From the NCBI GenBank assembly GCA_947455465.1, contig CANGNS010000004.1, forward strand, positions 1 through 64,000: a stretch of DNA of 64,000 nucleotides, in the 5' to 3' direction. Position 1 is the stretch's first letter; each line of letters begins with the position of its first letter. The translations under genes were made by a program, and so were the position numbers. Source of the DNA: Comamonadaceae bacterium (GTDB lineage: Bacteria; Pseudomonadota; Gammaproteobacteria; Burkholderiales; Burkholderiaceae_C). The notes below the pieces were generated by a model. The model saw only the letters and a program-made list of their open reading frames with translations, made no database searches and was not told the origin of the DNA. Below, piece by piece: positions 34,797 through 44,411 of the stretch.

Positions 34797-35624
34797 CTAA
34801 GTTGATGCCAAAGCACCTTTGCGCACCAATTCTGGGCCCAGTTGCGCCGAGAACTCTTGCAAGCCCTGTTTGAGCGCCGCGAAAGCCGCAGGTACCTCGC
34901 TTTCGGCGCCTTTGACACCCAATTCGATATGGCGCCCATACGTGGGGTGGTCCACGCTGGGCAGGCTAAACACCTTGACCGCAAAACCGGCCTCGATCTC
35001 CTCCATCAGCGGCGTCAGGGTTGCCTCCATGGCGCCCATGACGATGACGGACAGCTCCAGCTGCGCCTCGGTTGCAAACCAAGCGCGGCAATGGGTGTCC
35101 AAGACCCACTCCACCATCGGCCAGGCCATCACGGGAAAACCGGGCACAAAGTGCACCGCCCCTGCGCCTAGGCCGGGCAGACTAAAGCCTGGAATTTTGT
35201 TGTAGGGGTTGGGAATCAGCGCCGCGCCTTCGGGGAATTTGCCCATCTCCAGCCGGTGGCGGTTGTCATCGCGCTCAGGGTCAAAGACGCTGCCGTTTTC
35301 GCGGGCGATGTCCTGCATGCGCTCCCAAATCAGGTCGCGGGCGCCCGGGTGCAGCGCCAAGGGCCTGCCCAGCGCGCGGGCCGCGCACTGGCGGGTATGG
35401 TCATCGGGCGTGGCACCTATGCCGCCAAAGGAAAACACCGTGTCGCCGCTGGCAAAGGCCTGCGCCAGCGCGGCGGTGATGCGCTCGGGGTCGTCACCCA
35501 CATAGTGCGCATAGGCGACCTGCAGGCCGCGCGCGCCCAATAAGGCAATGGCTTGGGCCAGGTGTTTATCGGCGCGTTTGCCCGACAGGATCTCGTCGCC
35601 AATGATGAGCAGGCCAAATTTCAT
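34797..35624 (-). CDS. CinA N-terminal (MoCF-type) competence/damage-inducible-like protein
   Basis: A 275-residue protein with the MoCF/COG1058 fold: LLIIGDEILSGKRADKH at the start, FSFGGIGATPDDHTRQ and PNPYNKIPGF blocks. It lacks the C-terminal nicotinamide-nucleotide amidase domain of full CinA. Such CinA-N proteins may act as ADP-ribose or NAD-related pyrophosphatases. The upstream frame is open, but the ATG at 35624 fits the family and overlaps the EI24 stop (ATGA). Confidence 0.85.
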   Translation of the reverse strand: MKFGLLIIGDEILSGKRADKHLAQAIALLGARGLQVAYAHYVGDDPERITAALAQAFASGDTVFSFGGIGATPDDHTRQCAARALGRPLALHPGARDLIWERMQDIARENGSVFDPERDDNRHRLEMGKFPEGAALIPNPYNKIPGFSLPGLGAGAVHFVPGFPVMAWPMVEWVLDTHCRAWFATEAQLELSVIVMGAMEATLTPLMEEIEAGFAVKVFSLPSVDHPTYGRHIELGVKGAESEVPAAFAALKQGLQEFSAQLGPELVRKGALAST

Positions 35625-36475
35625 AAAAGCATTTCCTGCACCGGGGGTTCGGGCACCACGGGGGTAAACACCTCGGCCTCTTGGGCCTGCCGCTGGGTGT
35701 GCAAGGCGTCCAGGCAAAAGTGAATAAACCACAGCGAGGCAAACACAAACACCAGGGAATACAGCCAAACGGACACAGGCAAGAGCAAGGGCGCCATGGC
35801 AATGGCCATCAGCCCCATAGACCACAAAAGGCTGGGCGCCGCGCCCAAAAAGCCGACCACCAGCGCCATGCCCATCAGCGATACGCGGTGCGTCTGCATC
35901 AGCGCCTGGCGCTCGGCGGCGCTGGCGTGGGCGGCCAAGGCGTCAAAGGCCATGATGCGGTAGGTCAGCCAGGCCCAAATGGCCGGCGGCAATATCAGCA
36001 CCAGCGGCGGAACAATCCACATCGGGCTAGAAACCACCGTGACCAGCAAGGCCAGCAGGGAGGACATGCAGGCCCACACCACGCTGGCGACAAACGAGGC
36101 ACCTTGGCGGCGCTGCAAATCGGGGAATCGACGCCGGGCCACCAGGTTCACCAAAGCCGGCGTCATGGTGGTGGAGACCAGCAACACCGAAGAGACCGCC
36201 ACCACGGGGGTGAGCACGACGATCAAAATCAGCGGTGCCAGCATGTTTTTGAGGCCGGGCAAGCCCACCGCCGCCAGCCAGGCGCCCATGGTGGAAACGA
36301 TCACCGACGCATCCAAAAACGCCACCAAGGCTTCCTGCGCCGGTTGCCAGAAAAAGTGGGCCAAAACGCCCGCCGTACCGGTGGCCACCAACAGAGGCAG
36401 CACCGAAATCCAGATGGCTTGCGGCAGCATGCAGTAGCCCACCGCACGGGCCAGCGCGGACAAGACCTTATGCAT
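35621..36475 (-). CDS. EI24-domain membrane protein
   Basis: A 284-residue inner-membrane protein with about six to seven hydrophobic segments and the EI24/CysZ-like layout. The EI24 (etoposide-induced 2.4) domain family includes sulfate-transport CysZ, but no motif here proves that role. Its stop overlaps the start of the CinA-N gene by 4 bp and its start overlaps the end of the sterol-desaturase gene by 8 bp, so the three genes are translationally coupled. Confidence 0.8.
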   Translation of the reverse strand: MHKVLSALARAVGYCMLPQAIWISVLPLLVATGTAGVLAHFFWQPAQEALVAFLDASVIVSTMGAWLAAVGLPGLKNMLAPLILIVVLTPVVAVSSVLLVSTTMTPALVNLVARRRFPDLQRRQGASFVASVVWACMSSLLALLVTVVSSPMWIVPPLVLILPPAIWAWLTYRIMAFDALAAHASAAERQALMQTHRVSLMGMALVVGFLGAAPSLLWSMGLMAIAMAPLLLPVSVWLYSLVFVFASLWFIHFCLDALHTQRQAQEAEVFTPVVPEPPVQEMLL

Positions 36476-37445
36476 GGCGCCCCGCCAATCTCAAAAGGCC
36501 ACGCCACTGCTGATCCCAAAAGCCGTGGCCATAGTCCACGCCCTGCTCCACCTGGTCGCGCACGCCGGTAGGCAGGTAGCGCAGGGTGAAATCGGCCGTT
36601 CCAAAAAGCATGTCCCACCAGGGCAGCAGCACGCCAAAGTTGTGGCCGCCCAACACCGTTTTCCCGCTACCGGGCGCAGGCGGCGCGCTTTCATGGCCGA
36701 TGCCGATACTGTGGTGCAGCCGGTGAAACCGCGGGCTAACCCACAGCCGCTCGCCCCAGGCACCAAACCACAGGCGCACATTGGCGTGCTGCAGGTTTTC
36801 GCTCAGCTGCATCAGCGCCACCAAGGCCACAAACTGGCCTGGCGCAATACCGATCAGCACCGCCACCACCGCAAACAAGAGGTCGCGCAACATGTCGTCC
36901 AAAAGATGGTTGCGGTTGTCGCTCCACATCGTCATTTGCTGCTGCGAGTGGTGCAGCGCGTGGAGCTTCCACCACCAGCCAAACTGGTGCTGGGCGCGGT
37001 GAAACCAGTAATTGCAAAAATCAAAAACCAGCAGGTACAGCACAAAACTCACCCAGGGCGTGGAGGTCACTTGCGGCCACAGGTCGTCGATTTGAAAGGT
37101 CGGCAAGCCCCAGACCCGCAACAAGCCCACCGCATGGTCCAGCACGGGCTCCAGGGTAAAGAACATGGCCACCCGAAACAGCCCCAGCCGATGGATCAGG
37201 GTGTAGAGCACGTCGGTGCGCACGGCAGCGCTGTCAGTGATAGGCTGGACAGGCCGCCAGCGCTGCAAGGGGGCGATCACCAGCAGCAGCACCAAGAGCT
37301 GCAACAGGCCAACGAGCAGCCAGCCCGTGGCTTCATAGGCCGATTCCAGCAGCCCGCCAAAGCCCAGAGCAAACAGCACAGGCTGAAAGCAGCTTTCGTA
37401 CAGCCAGGCCTGGGCCTGGGCAAAACTGTCAATCAAAAAGTCCAT
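36468..37445 (-). CDS. Sterol desaturase / fatty acid hydroxylase family protein
   Basis: A 325-residue di-iron membrane enzyme with four or so hydrophobic segments and the histidine boxes HRAQH, HALHHS and HRLHHS that bind the two irons. Such enzymes hydroxylate or desaturate lipids; the substrate is unknown. The ATG at 37445 gives a short N-terminus before the first membrane helix. It belongs to a run of coupled minus-strand genes. Confidence 0.88.
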   Translation of the reverse strand: MDFLIDSFAQAQAWLYESCFQPVLFALGFGGLLESAYEATGWLLVGLLQLLVLLLVIAPLQRWRPVQPITDSAAVRTDVLYTLIHRLGLFRVAMFFTLEPVLDHAVGLLRVWGLPTFQIDDLWPQVTSTPWVSFVLYLLVFDFCNYWFHRAQHQFGWWWKLHALHHSQQQMTMWSDNRNHLLDDMLRDLLFAVVAVLIGIAPGQFVALVALMQLSENLQHANVRLWFGAWGERLWVSPRFHRLHHSIGIGHESAPPAPGSGKTVLGGHNFGVLLPWWDMLFGTADFTLRYLPTGVRDQVEQGVDYGHGFWDQQWRGLLRLAGRHA

Positions 37446-37470
37446 GGCGCATGCATGTTGAGAAGGGTGC

Positions 37471-38271
37471 TCACAAGGGGTGGGCAGCAATCCAGTCCTG
37501 GTAAGCCGGGTGCGTCTTGAGGCTGGCAAAACAAAATCCGCGTGCCTCCAAACCGCTCAGCAGAGGTTCTAACACGGCCGGCGCCCATGCCTCTTTGCGC
37601 GACCAAATGCCCAGATGGGCCATCAGGATGTCGCCGCTGCGGATGTTTTTCAACGCTTTGGCCAGCAACGCCGAGTTGCTGAACTTCTCGCTGGGCAGTT
37701 CGTCGCCCAGAAAACCCGCATCGGCCCAGGCGACGTGGGCAAAACCGCATTGGCGGGCGGCGGCCAATAGCGCAGGCGAGGTTTTGCCGCCCGGTGCCCG
37801 GAACAAGGGCAAGGCGGGCTGCCCGGTCAGCTGCGCCAGTCGCTGCGCGCTGGCCTGGATTTGTTGGCAATACTGCTGGGCCGTCAGCACCTGCATCTGG
37901 CCGGCCTGGGCTCCGGCCGTAGGCTGCATTTTGAAGCGCAGGCCCTGCCCGGTGTCGGGCAGATCGGCACGCCAGTACATATGGTCCAGGGTGTGCGATG
38001 CGAAGCTGTGGCCTTCCTGGGCACGTTCTCGCCACCAGGGGGCCCAATGCGTGCCCAAACTGCCATCGCCTACCTTGGTGGGCTCGTTGGCGGCAAAAAA
38101 CGTAGCCTTGGCGTGGTGCTGCGCCAGCACCTGCGCGATCAGCGGGGCCACTTCCATGTGGCCGGTATCAAAGGTGAGGTACACCGGCTTTTTGCACTGC
38201 GCCTGGGCTGCCACCAAAGGTGCCAGGAGTCCTAGCACAACCAGGCCGATGTGACACCCGAGCACACGCAT
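37471..38271 (-). CDS. Secreted polysaccharide deacetylase-family protein
   Basis: A 266-residue protein with a signal peptide (hydrophobic to the AAQAQC, about residue 25) and a NodB-type deacetylase domain: VYLTFDTGH, HSFASHTLDH and FRAPGGK, and a C-terminal LMAHLG. The first motif is TFDTGH, with the second Asp of the usual TFDDG replaced by Thr. Metal His residues are kept. A TTG at 38292 is an alternative start. The gene follows the YVTN-propeller gene, both exported. Confidence 0.82.
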   Translation of the reverse strand: MRVLGCHIGLVVLGLLAPLVAAQAQCKKPVYLTFDTGHMEVAPLIAQVLAQHHAKATFFAANEPTKVGDGSLGTHWAPWWRERAQEGHSFASHTLDHMYWRADLPDTGQGLRFKMQPTAGAQAGQMQVLTAQQYCQQIQASAQRLAQLTGQPALPLFRAPGGKTSPALLAAARQCGFAHVAWADAGFLGDELPSEKFSNSALLAKALKNIRSGDILMAHLGIWSRKEAWAPAVLEPLLSGLEARGFCFASLKTHPAYQDWIAAHPL

Positions 38272-38288
38272 AGGCAAAGCTTTGCGCC

Positions 38289-39302
38289 TCAATGGCGCGG
38301 CGCGTGGTCCAGCGTCCAGACGCCATGGGGCGAGCGCCCGACAGGCACTTGCTGCACCACTTTATGGGCCGCCATGTCGATCACGGTCAGTTTCTTGATC
38401 CAGCGCGAGGCCACATAAATAAAGCGGCCATCGGCGGAAACATCCATGCAGTCAGGGCCTCCCGGCGCGGGGTAAGAGTCCACCGCTTCCATGGTCGTGT
38501 AGTCGATTTTGCTAATGGTGTTGGCCACCCGGTTGCTCACCAGCACGTGGCGCTTATCACCCAGCGCCCGAAACGCATGGGCACCGGCGCCGGTGCGTAT
38601 GGTTTTGGTGCGGCGCGGCTGGCCTTTGCCTAGCTCGTACACCTCAACGCCGGTACCGCCTGTCAGACCGACCAGCAAAAATTTGTCGTCCGGCGTGCCA
38701 AAGACGTCTGCGGGCGTCGCGCCCGTTTTAATGCGCCATTTCTGGGTTTGGCTGACCAAATCGATGGCGACCAGCTCATCGCTGTCTTGCATGGTGGCAT
38801 AGGCCGTGGTGCTGGTGCTGTCTATCCACACGTGGCTGGGTGTTTTGCTGGAGGCGATGCGCTTGGCCAGGGTCAGTTCGGTGCCGTTCCAGTGGTAGAT
38901 ATCCACGTGGTTGAGGCGGTTGGCCACCGTGACCAGCCACTTCATGTCAGGCGAAAAACGCAGTTGGTAAGGGTCAGAAATGCCGCGCACCGTGCGCTGC
39001 ACGGCTGCCGTGCGCGGATCGACAAACAGCAGTGAATCGCCTACCGCGCTGGCCACCAACAGTGATTTTTCGTCGGGCGTCAGGTACAAATGGTGGGGTT
39101 CTTTGCCCGTGGGGATGCGGTGCGTCTCTTTCCAGGTGCCCGGATCAATGACGCTGACCGAGGCGTCGAGCGAATTGAGAACAAAAATCGGTGGCGGGGC
39201 GTCTGCCGCGTGCGCCGTGAGCGAGAAAAGGGCCCAAACCAGGGCTAAAAAGAGGTTCCGGGGGGTCGACGGTTTCACAAAAGCCTTTAAATGCGTAAGC
39301 AC
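38289..39302 (-). CDS. Exported YVTN beta-propeller protein (YncE-like)
   Basis: A 337-residue protein with a signal peptide (cleavage after TAHA, about residue 32) and repeated beta-propeller blades of the YVTN/YncE kind (VLNSLDASVSVIDPGTW; YLTPDEKSLLVA; VLVSNRVANTISKID; DVSADGRFIYVASRW). It should be periplasmic; ligand unknown. It is the first gene of a minus-strand run propeller, deacetylase, sterol desaturase, EI24, CinA-N. Confidence 0.85.
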   Translation of the reverse strand: MLTHLKAFVKPSTPRNLFLALVWALFSLTAHAADAPPPIFVLNSLDASVSVIDPGTWKETHRIPTGKEPHHLYLTPDEKSLLVASAVGDSLLFVDPRTAAVQRTVRGISDPYQLRFSPDMKWLVTVANRLNHVDIYHWNGTELTLAKRIASSKTPSHVWIDSTSTTAYATMQDSDELVAIDLVSQTQKWRIKTGATPADVFGTPDDKFLLVGLTGGTGVEVYELGKGQPRRTKTIRTGAGAHAFRALGDKRHVLVSNRVANTISKIDYTTMEAVDSYPAPGGPDCMDVSADGRFIYVASRWIKKLTVIDMAAHKVVQQVPVGRSPHGVWTLDHAPRH

Positions 39303-39372
39303 CTAGTGTAACGGCCCGCCTGCCTGCGAGCGCTTGGCACACCGTGGGCGCCCACCCAGCCAAAGCAGGCGC

Positions 39373-40131
39373 TTAGGCCCCTGCAATCAAGCGCAGTTGT
39401 GCCGCATCGAGCCAGCGCCATTGGCCCGGCGCCAAATCGTCGGGCAAGCGCAATTGCCCGATTTGGGAGCGGTGCAATGCCTCCACCCGGTTACCCACAG
39501 CGGCAAGCATGCGTTTGACCTGGTGGTATTTGCCCTCGGTCAGGGTCAGGCGCAGGTGCAGCGGGCCCACCGCCTCGCAGGCGGCAGCGCGCACCGGCTT
39601 GGGGTCGTCATCGAGCACCACGCCCTGGCACAGGCGCTCTATTTGGTGCGCGTCCAGCGGGTGTTTTACCGTCACCTCGTAGACCTTGGGCACGTGGTGG
39701 CGCGGAGAACTCATGCGGTGGATGAACTGGCCATCGTCGGTCAGCAGCAGCAGGCCCGTTGTGTCCTGGTCCAGACGCCCCACCGCCTGCACGCCCTGCA
39801 CCGCCCCTTTTTGGGGTCGCAGCCGCAAAGGCGATGGCAAGAGCGTGTAAATACTGGGGTAAGTGGAAGGCTTTTGCGAGCACTCGGTGGCCGCCGGTTT
39901 GTGCAGCATCACATAGGCTTTGGCGTGGTAGGGCCAATCCTGCCCTTGCACGCGCATGCGCAAGCCTTCAGGCATGAATTCGGCCAAAGCATCGGTGCAG
40001 CTTTGGGGCGGCGCGCCCGGCTCGTCCCCGTAAATCTGCACCCAACCCTGCTGCACCAGGCCGGCGCATACCCGGCGCGTGCCAAAGCCTTGGGAATACA
40101 AAATATCTTGAAGCTGCATACGCTTTGCCAT
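39373..40131 (-). CDS. rsuA: 16S rRNA pseudouridine synthase, RsuA type
   Basis: A 252-residue enzyme with an N-terminal S4-like RNA-binding part (LQDILYSQGFGTRR) and the RsuA/RluB/E/F catalytic core with GRLDQDTTGLLLLT (catalytic Asp) and a KYHQVKRMLAAVGNRV block. RsuA modifies U516 of 16S rRNA; assignment among the RsuA subgroup is by similarity. ATGs at 40131 and 40119 are both possible starts. Confidence 0.85.
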   Translation of the reverse strand: MAKRMQLQDILYSQGFGTRRVCAGLVQQGWVQIYGDEPGAPPQSCTDALAEFMPEGLRMRVQGQDWPYHAKAYVMLHKPAATECSQKPSTYPSIYTLLPSPLRLRPQKGAVQGVQAVGRLDQDTTGLLLLTDDGQFIHRMSSPRHHVPKVYEVTVKHPLDAHQIERLCQGVVLDDDPKPVRAAACEAVGPLHLRLTLTEGKYHQVKRMLAAVGNRVEALHRSQIGQLRLPDDLAPGQWRWLDAAQLRLIAGA

Positions 40132-40172
40132 AGGCGTGGCCCGGCTGCGCGCCAAGGCGCAGCAGCGCGGAC

Positions 40173-40319
40173 TTATTTGTTCTTGATCTTGCCGCGCGGA
40201 ATGACGGCCGTGACAATGGTGGCGCGCACCGGTTCACCGCCCGAGGGGGCTTTGGGGGGTGAAGTATCCTTCTTGGGCTTCTTGGCCTCTTTGTTGGTTT
40301 TTTGCTGACCTTTGGCCAT
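40173..40319 (-). CDS. Small basic hypothetical protein
   Basis: A 48-residue lysine-rich protein (starts AKGQQKTNKEAKKPKKD, ends PRGKIKNK) with GGAG 11 bp before the ATG at 40319. Proteins of this kind are conserved in Burkholderiales and of unknown function. It is divergent from arfB. Confidence 0.65.
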   Translation of the reverse strand: MAKGQQKTNKEAKKPKKDTSPPKAPSGGEPVRATIVTAVIPRGKIKNK

Positions 40320-40388
40320 CGCGTCGTCTCCTGTGCAAAGTATTGATAAAAAGCCCGAATCAGTGTAACCGCCCTCCCGAAAGCTGCC

Positions 40389-40793
40389 GTGCTGCCCCAT
40401 CTAACCATTGACGAAGCCGACGTGGAAATCACCGCCATACGCGCCCAAGGAGCGGGCGGGCAAAACGTCAACAAAGTCTCCAGCGCCATCCATTTGCGCT
40501 TTGACATTGCCGCCTCGCGACTGCCCGAGGACGTGAAAGAGCGCCTTTTGGGTCTTCGTGACCGCCGTATCAGTGCGCAAGGCGTGCTGGTCATCAAGGC
40601 CCAAAGCCACCGCAGCCAGGACCTCAACCGCCTGGACGCCTACGCCCGCTTGCACGACATTGTGGACAGCGTGGCCGTGGCGCCCACCCCCAGGCGCCCT
40701 ACCCGGCCCACGCGCGCCTCCAAGGAGCGGCGCCTGCAGGACAAAAGCCAGCGCAGCGTCATCAAAGCGCTGCGCGGCAAGACCGCCGACTAG
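40389..40793 (+). CDS. arfB: Ribosome-rescue peptidyl-tRNA hydrolase ArfB (YaeJ)
   Basis: A 134-residue RF-1-like protein with the GGQ motif ([11 protein letters not shown], residues 19-29) and a basic C-terminal tail that enters the empty mRNA channel ([17 protein letters not shown]). It releases nascent chains from stalled ribosomes. The start is GTG at 40389. Confidence 0.93.
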   Translation: MLPHLTIDEADVEITAIRAQGAGGQNVNKVSSAIHLRFDIAASRLPEDVKERLLGLRDRRISAQGVLVIKAQSHRSQDLNRLDAYARLHDIVDSVAVAPTPRRPTRPTRASKERRLQDKSQRSVIKALRGKTAD

Positions 40794-40884
40794 GCCGGCC
40801 GCCGTGCGCAGGGGATAACCCTGTGGCGGGCCCGCAAAGCGCCTGCCTACAATGCGCGCCATAACAAGCAAACCTGCAGCTGCC

Positions 40885-41334
40885 ATGCCAAAACAAACAG
40901 AACCCTCCAAGGACCTGCCGCAGCGGGTAATTAAAAAGTACCCCAACCGGCGCTTGTACGACACGCATACCTCCAGCTACATCACCTTGGCCGAGATCAA
41001 AGAGCTGGTGATGAAGCACGAGGAATTTGCCGTGGTCGACGCCAAAACCCAAGAGGATTTGACGCGCAGCATGCTGCTTCAAATCATTTTGGAAGAAGAA
41101 GCCGGCGGCTCGCCCATGTTTACCGCGCCGGTGTTGGCCAACATCATCCGTTTTTATGGCCATTCGATGCAGGGCTTTATGGGCGGCATCATGGAAAAAA
41201 ACATCCAAACTTTGATGGAAATGCCCGTGCCCATCGTGCCCGGCGTCATGGGCACCAACGTGTTCCAGCAGATGCAAGAACAAATGCAAAAGCAAACCGA
41301 GCAGTTTTTGGGCACTTTTGGCATCAAGCGCTAA
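40885..41334 (+). CDS. phaR: Polyhydroxyalkanoate synthesis regulator PhaR
   Basis: A 149-residue repressor with the PHB/PHA accumulation regulator DNA-binding domain (IKKYPNRRLYDTHTSSYITLAEIKELV) and a C-terminal domain that is Met- and Gln-rich and binds PHA granules. It represses phasin and pha genes, which are not in the window. An ATG at 40852 is an alternative start. rimO follows after 10 bp. Confidence 0.93.
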   Translation: MPKQTEPSKDLPQRVIKKYPNRRLYDTHTSSYITLAEIKELVMKHEEFAVVDAKTQEDLTRSMLLQIILEEEAGGSPMFTAPVLANIIRFYGHSMQGFMGGIMEKNIQTLMEMPVPIVPGVMGTNVFQQMQEQMQKQTEQFLGTFGIKR

Positions 41335-41344
41335 TTCTTAATTC

Positions 41345-42748
41345 ATGACTATTGCATCCCCCGACGGCCCCAGCGCCGCGCGCGCACCCACCGTCGGCTT
41401 TGTCAGCCTGGGCTGCCCCAAGGCGCTGACCGACTCCGAACTGATCCTCACGCAACTGAGCGCCGAGGGCTACCAGACCTCCAAAACCTTTGCGGGCGCC
41501 GACCTGGTCATCGTCAACACCTGCGGCTTTATCGACGACGCGGTCAAGGAAAGCCTGGACACGATTGGTGAGGCCTTGGCCGACAACGGGCGCGTTATCG
41601 TGACCGGCTGCCTGGGCGCACGCGCCGATGGCGAAGGCAATAATTTGGTGCGCCAAATGCACCCCAAGGTGCTGGCCGTTACCGGGCCGCATGCGACCCA
41701 GGAAGTGATGGACGCGGTCCACCTGAACCTGCCCAAACCGCACGACCCTTTTGTGGACCTGGTGCCCCAAAGCTTTGGGGTGGCCGGCATCAAGCTCACG
41801 CCACGCCATTACGCCTACCTCAAGATCAGTGAAGGCTGTAATCACCGCTGCACGTTTTGCATCATCCCGTCCATGCGCGGCGACCTGGTGTCGCGCCCGA
41901 TTGGCGACGTGCTGGGCGAGGCGCGCGCCTTGTTTGAAGGCGGCGTCAAAGAGCTGCTGGTGATCAGCCAGGACACCTCGGCCTATGGCGTGGACACCCA
42001 GTACCGCACCGGTTTTTGGGACGGCAAGCCGCTCAAAACCCGCACTTTTGAGCTGGTCGAGGCCCTGGGCGCGCTGGCCGCGCCGTTTGGCGCTTGGGTG
42101 CGACTGCACTATGTCTACCCCTACCCCACGGTGGACAAGCTGCTGCCGCTGATGGCCCAAGGTCTGGTCTTGCCCTACCTGGATGTGCCGCTGCAGCACA
42201 GCCACCCCGATGTGCTCAAGCGCATGCAGCGCCCGGCCAGTGGCGAGCGCAACCTCGAGCGCATCGCCGCTTGGCGCGAGGCCTGCCCCGAGCTGGTGGT
42301 GCGCAGCACCTTTATCGCCGGTTTTCCGGGCGAGACCGAGGCGGAGTTTGAACACCTCCTGGACTTTGTGCGCGCCGCCCAAATCGACCGTGCCGGCTGC
42401 TTTGCTTACAGCGCAGTCCATGGCGCCACGGCCAACGAACTGCCGGGCATGCTGCCCCAAGAAGTGCGCGAAGAGCGCCGCGCCCGCTTTATGGCGGTGG
42501 CCGAGGAAGTCTCGGCCCAGCGCCTGCGCCTTCGCATTGGCGCGACCATGCAAGTGCTGGTCGATTCTGCGCCCGGTCTGGGCAAAAAAGGCGGCGTGGG
42601 CCGAAGCTACGCCGACGCGCCCGAAATTGACGGCGTGGTGCGCTTGCTACCGCCCGAAAAAATCAGCAAAACCTTGAAAGTGGGTGAATTTACCCGGGCG
42701 CGCATCGTCGCCACCCAAGGGCACGATCTGGTGGGTCTGCCGATATAA
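41345..42748 (+). CDS. rimO: Ribosomal protein S12 methylthiotransferase RimO
   Basis: A 467-residue radical-SAM methylthiotransferase modifying Asp89 of ribosomal protein S12. N-terminal UPF0004 cysteines ([22 protein letters not shown]), the radical-SAM cluster site GCNHRCTFC and a C-terminal TRAM domain are all present. It is only 10 bp downstream of phaR, with no clear ribosome site. Confidence 0.97.
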   Translation: MTIASPDGPSAARAPTVGFVSLGCPKALTDSELILTQLSAEGYQTSKTFAGADLVIVNTCGFIDDAVKESLDTIGEALADNGRVIVTGCLGARADGEGNNLVRQMHPKVLAVTGPHATQEVMDAVHLNLPKPHDPFVDLVPQSFGVAGIKLTPRHYAYLKISEGCNHRCTFCIIPSMRGDLVSRPIGDVLGEARALFEGGVKELLVISQDTSAYGVDTQYRTGFWDGKPLKTRTFELVEALGALAAPFGAWVRLHYVYPYPTVDKLLPLMAQGLVLPYLDVPLQHSHPDVLKRMQRPASGERNLERIAAWREACPELVVRSTFIAGFPGETEAEFEHLLDFVRAAQIDRAGCFAYSAVHGATANELPGMLPQEVREERRARFMAVAEEVSAQRLRLRIGATMQVLVDSAPGLGKKGGVGRSYADAPEIDGVVRLLPPEKISKTLKVGEFTRARIVATQGHDLVGLPI

Positions 42749-42786
42749 AAGGGCACCCGGGCCCAGGGCGGCGACAATAGCGGGCT

Positions 42787-43083
42787 ATGACGGACCATTA
42801 CAGCGCCCTGGGCCTGCGCGGCAGCGCCAGCCTCGCCGATATCAAAAAGGCGTTTCGCCAGCTTGCCGCCACCTACCACCCCGACCGCAACAGCGACCCG
42901 GAGGCGCCCGCGCGCTTTCGGGCAGTGCAGCAAGCCTACGAGGTGCTTAGCGACGAGACCCGCCGCCAAGCCTACGACGACAACCGACGGCGCAACCTGC
43001 TGGACGACCCGCTGCAAACGGCCAGCGATATTTGGAACCCCTACCTGGACAAAGTGCTGCAACAAGCAAGCCCCATACCATGA
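42787..43083 (+). CDS. Short J-domain (DnaJ-like) protein
   Basis: A 98-residue protein that is only a J domain (residues 1-65: [26 protein letters not shown] at 38-42; [13 protein letters not shown]) plus a 30-residue tail. It has no zinc-finger or substrate-binding part of full DnaJ. It should recruit and stimulate an Hsp70 for a specific job. Its stop overlaps the next start (ATGA), linking it to three unknown genes. Confidence 0.85.
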   Translation: MTDHYSALGLRGSASLADIKKAFRQLAATYHPDRNSDPEAPARFRAVQQAYEVLSDETRRQAYDDNRRRNLLDDPLQTASDIWNPYLDKVLQQASPIP

Positions 43084-43604
43084 AGCTTTCGCCCTATTTT
43101 GCGCAGTTGCGCTCGGCCTATGAGGCCGAAATCAATGACATGGCCTTTGACTCCGAAGGCAAAAACGTGCTGCGCCAACGCCTGGCCCAGCGCCGCAAAG
43201 AACTGCCTTTCTTGCGCCAAATGATGGCCTCGGCCCCCGAAATGGTGGCCATCGTGTTCCACCAAGGCATGCACTTTGGCAAGCCGTCCGCCATGGACGC
43301 GCTGGTGGGCCGCGATGCCAGCGCCCTGCCCGACTGGGCCAGCCTGTCAGCCTCGGTGAGCCTGGAGGCTTGGGCCGAGCCTCTGGCGCAAGACCTGTGC
43401 AAGGAGCCTGGCGGCGATGCCTTTATGGTGCTGGCCGCCGCCATGGAATACCTGTTCCACCACACACCGGGCCAGCCAGCCGCTGACGATAACGCAGACC
43501 ACGAGGACGAGGACGCCGACTCCGAGGAAGAGCAAGAAGCCCGCGCGGCCGAAGAAGCGGGCAACGACTGGATGGCCGAGCAAGGTTTTGACCGCAAGGA
43601 ATAA
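43080..43604 (+). CDS. Hypothetical protein, second gene of the J-domain cluster
   Basis: A 174-residue soluble protein that I do not recognise. The N-terminal two thirds look helical; residues from about 138 on are very acidic (a run of Asp/Glu with [13 protein letters not shown]) and the end reads [12 protein letters not shown]. It is coupled to the J-domain gene by an ATGA overlap. Confidence 0.75.
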   Translation: MKLSPYFAQLRSAYEAEINDMAFDSEGKNVLRQRLAQRRKELPFLRQMMASAPEMVAIVFHQGMHFGKPSAMDALVGRDASALPDWASLSASVSLEAWAEPLAQDLCKEPGGDAFMVLAAAMEYLFHHTPGQPAADDNADHEDEDADSEEEQEARAAEEAGNDWMAEQGFDRKE

Positions 43605-43639
43605 AGCCGCGCGCGCCGCACCCCACAAGGAAACCCACT

Positions 43640-44389
43640 ATGAGCCAACACCTCGCCCTGATCTCTAAAACCCAAAGCCTGATTGCCGCAGGCGATATTT
43701 CCGGCGCCGAGCGCGCGCTGGTCGAGCTGGCCGATGCCGAGGGCGACCAGGCGCTGATGGTGGTGCTCGAGCAGCTGCCGCCCAAGGACATCCTGGCCGT
43801 CATCCGCGAGTTTGATAACTCCAAGGAGTCGGTGGTCAATCTGCTGGTCTCGCCCGAGCAGTTTGCCCGCGCCGTGGTCATCGAAAAACAATACAAGGAT
43901 TTGAGCCGCACGCATTTGCGCGGCATGATCAATTCGGTGATTTTTCGCTCGGGGGGCGACCCGGTGGAGTTTTTGACGGCCATTGGCGAGCTCGAAGGCG
44001 GCAGCGAAGCGCTGGCCGACTACTTTGCCGAGCGCTGGAGCCGCGTAGAGGCCTTTGCCCGCACCGGCCTGTTTGACACCGCCGAAGACGACGGCGAGAT
44101 GATCTCAGAGACCGATTTGTACGCCAACGCCTATGCCAAGCCGCGCATCGACGAGGACGAAGTCGCTGACCAGGACTGGATGCAAATGGCCTACACCTTG
44201 CGCTACCAGTGCGTGGACTTGTTCATCGAAACGCTGCTGGTGTTGCGGGCTAAAGCCCGTGCCTTTGACGCAGGGCGCGGCGAAGAATTCGAGCTGGAAG
44301 AGGACGACGGCAAAGTCGAAACCGGCGACACCGACCGGGGCAAGGCCACGCCAGCCGCGCTCGATGCCGACGAAGAATCCGCGATTTGA
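43640..44389 (+). CDS. Hypothetical protein, third gene of the J-domain cluster
   Basis: A 249-residue soluble, acidic protein of no family I recognise. It looks alpha-helical throughout, with LEQLPPKDILAVIREFDNSKESVVNL early and an acidic tail (EEFELEEDDGK). AAGG precedes the ATG. It follows the 174-residue gene after 35 bp. Confidence 0.75.
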   Translation: MSQHLALISKTQSLIAAGDISGAERALVELADAEGDQALMVVLEQLPPKDILAVIREFDNSKESVVNLLVSPEQFARAVVIEKQYKDLSRTHLRGMINSVIFRSGGDPVEFLTAIGELEGGSEALADYFAERWSRVEAFARTGLFDTAEDDGEMISETDLYANAYAKPRIDEDEVADQDWMQMAYTLRYQCVDLFIETLLVLRAKARAFDAGRGEEFELEEDDGKVETGDTDRGKATPAALDADEESAI

Positions 44390-44411
44390 TCGCCACGGGC
44401 TGATAAACCGC

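Noticed and set aside
33129-34805. Open plus-strand frame of more than 550 codons opposite glnA
   Set aside because: It is antisense to a clear glutamine synthetase, has no family motif, and such frames are common opposite GC-rich genes.
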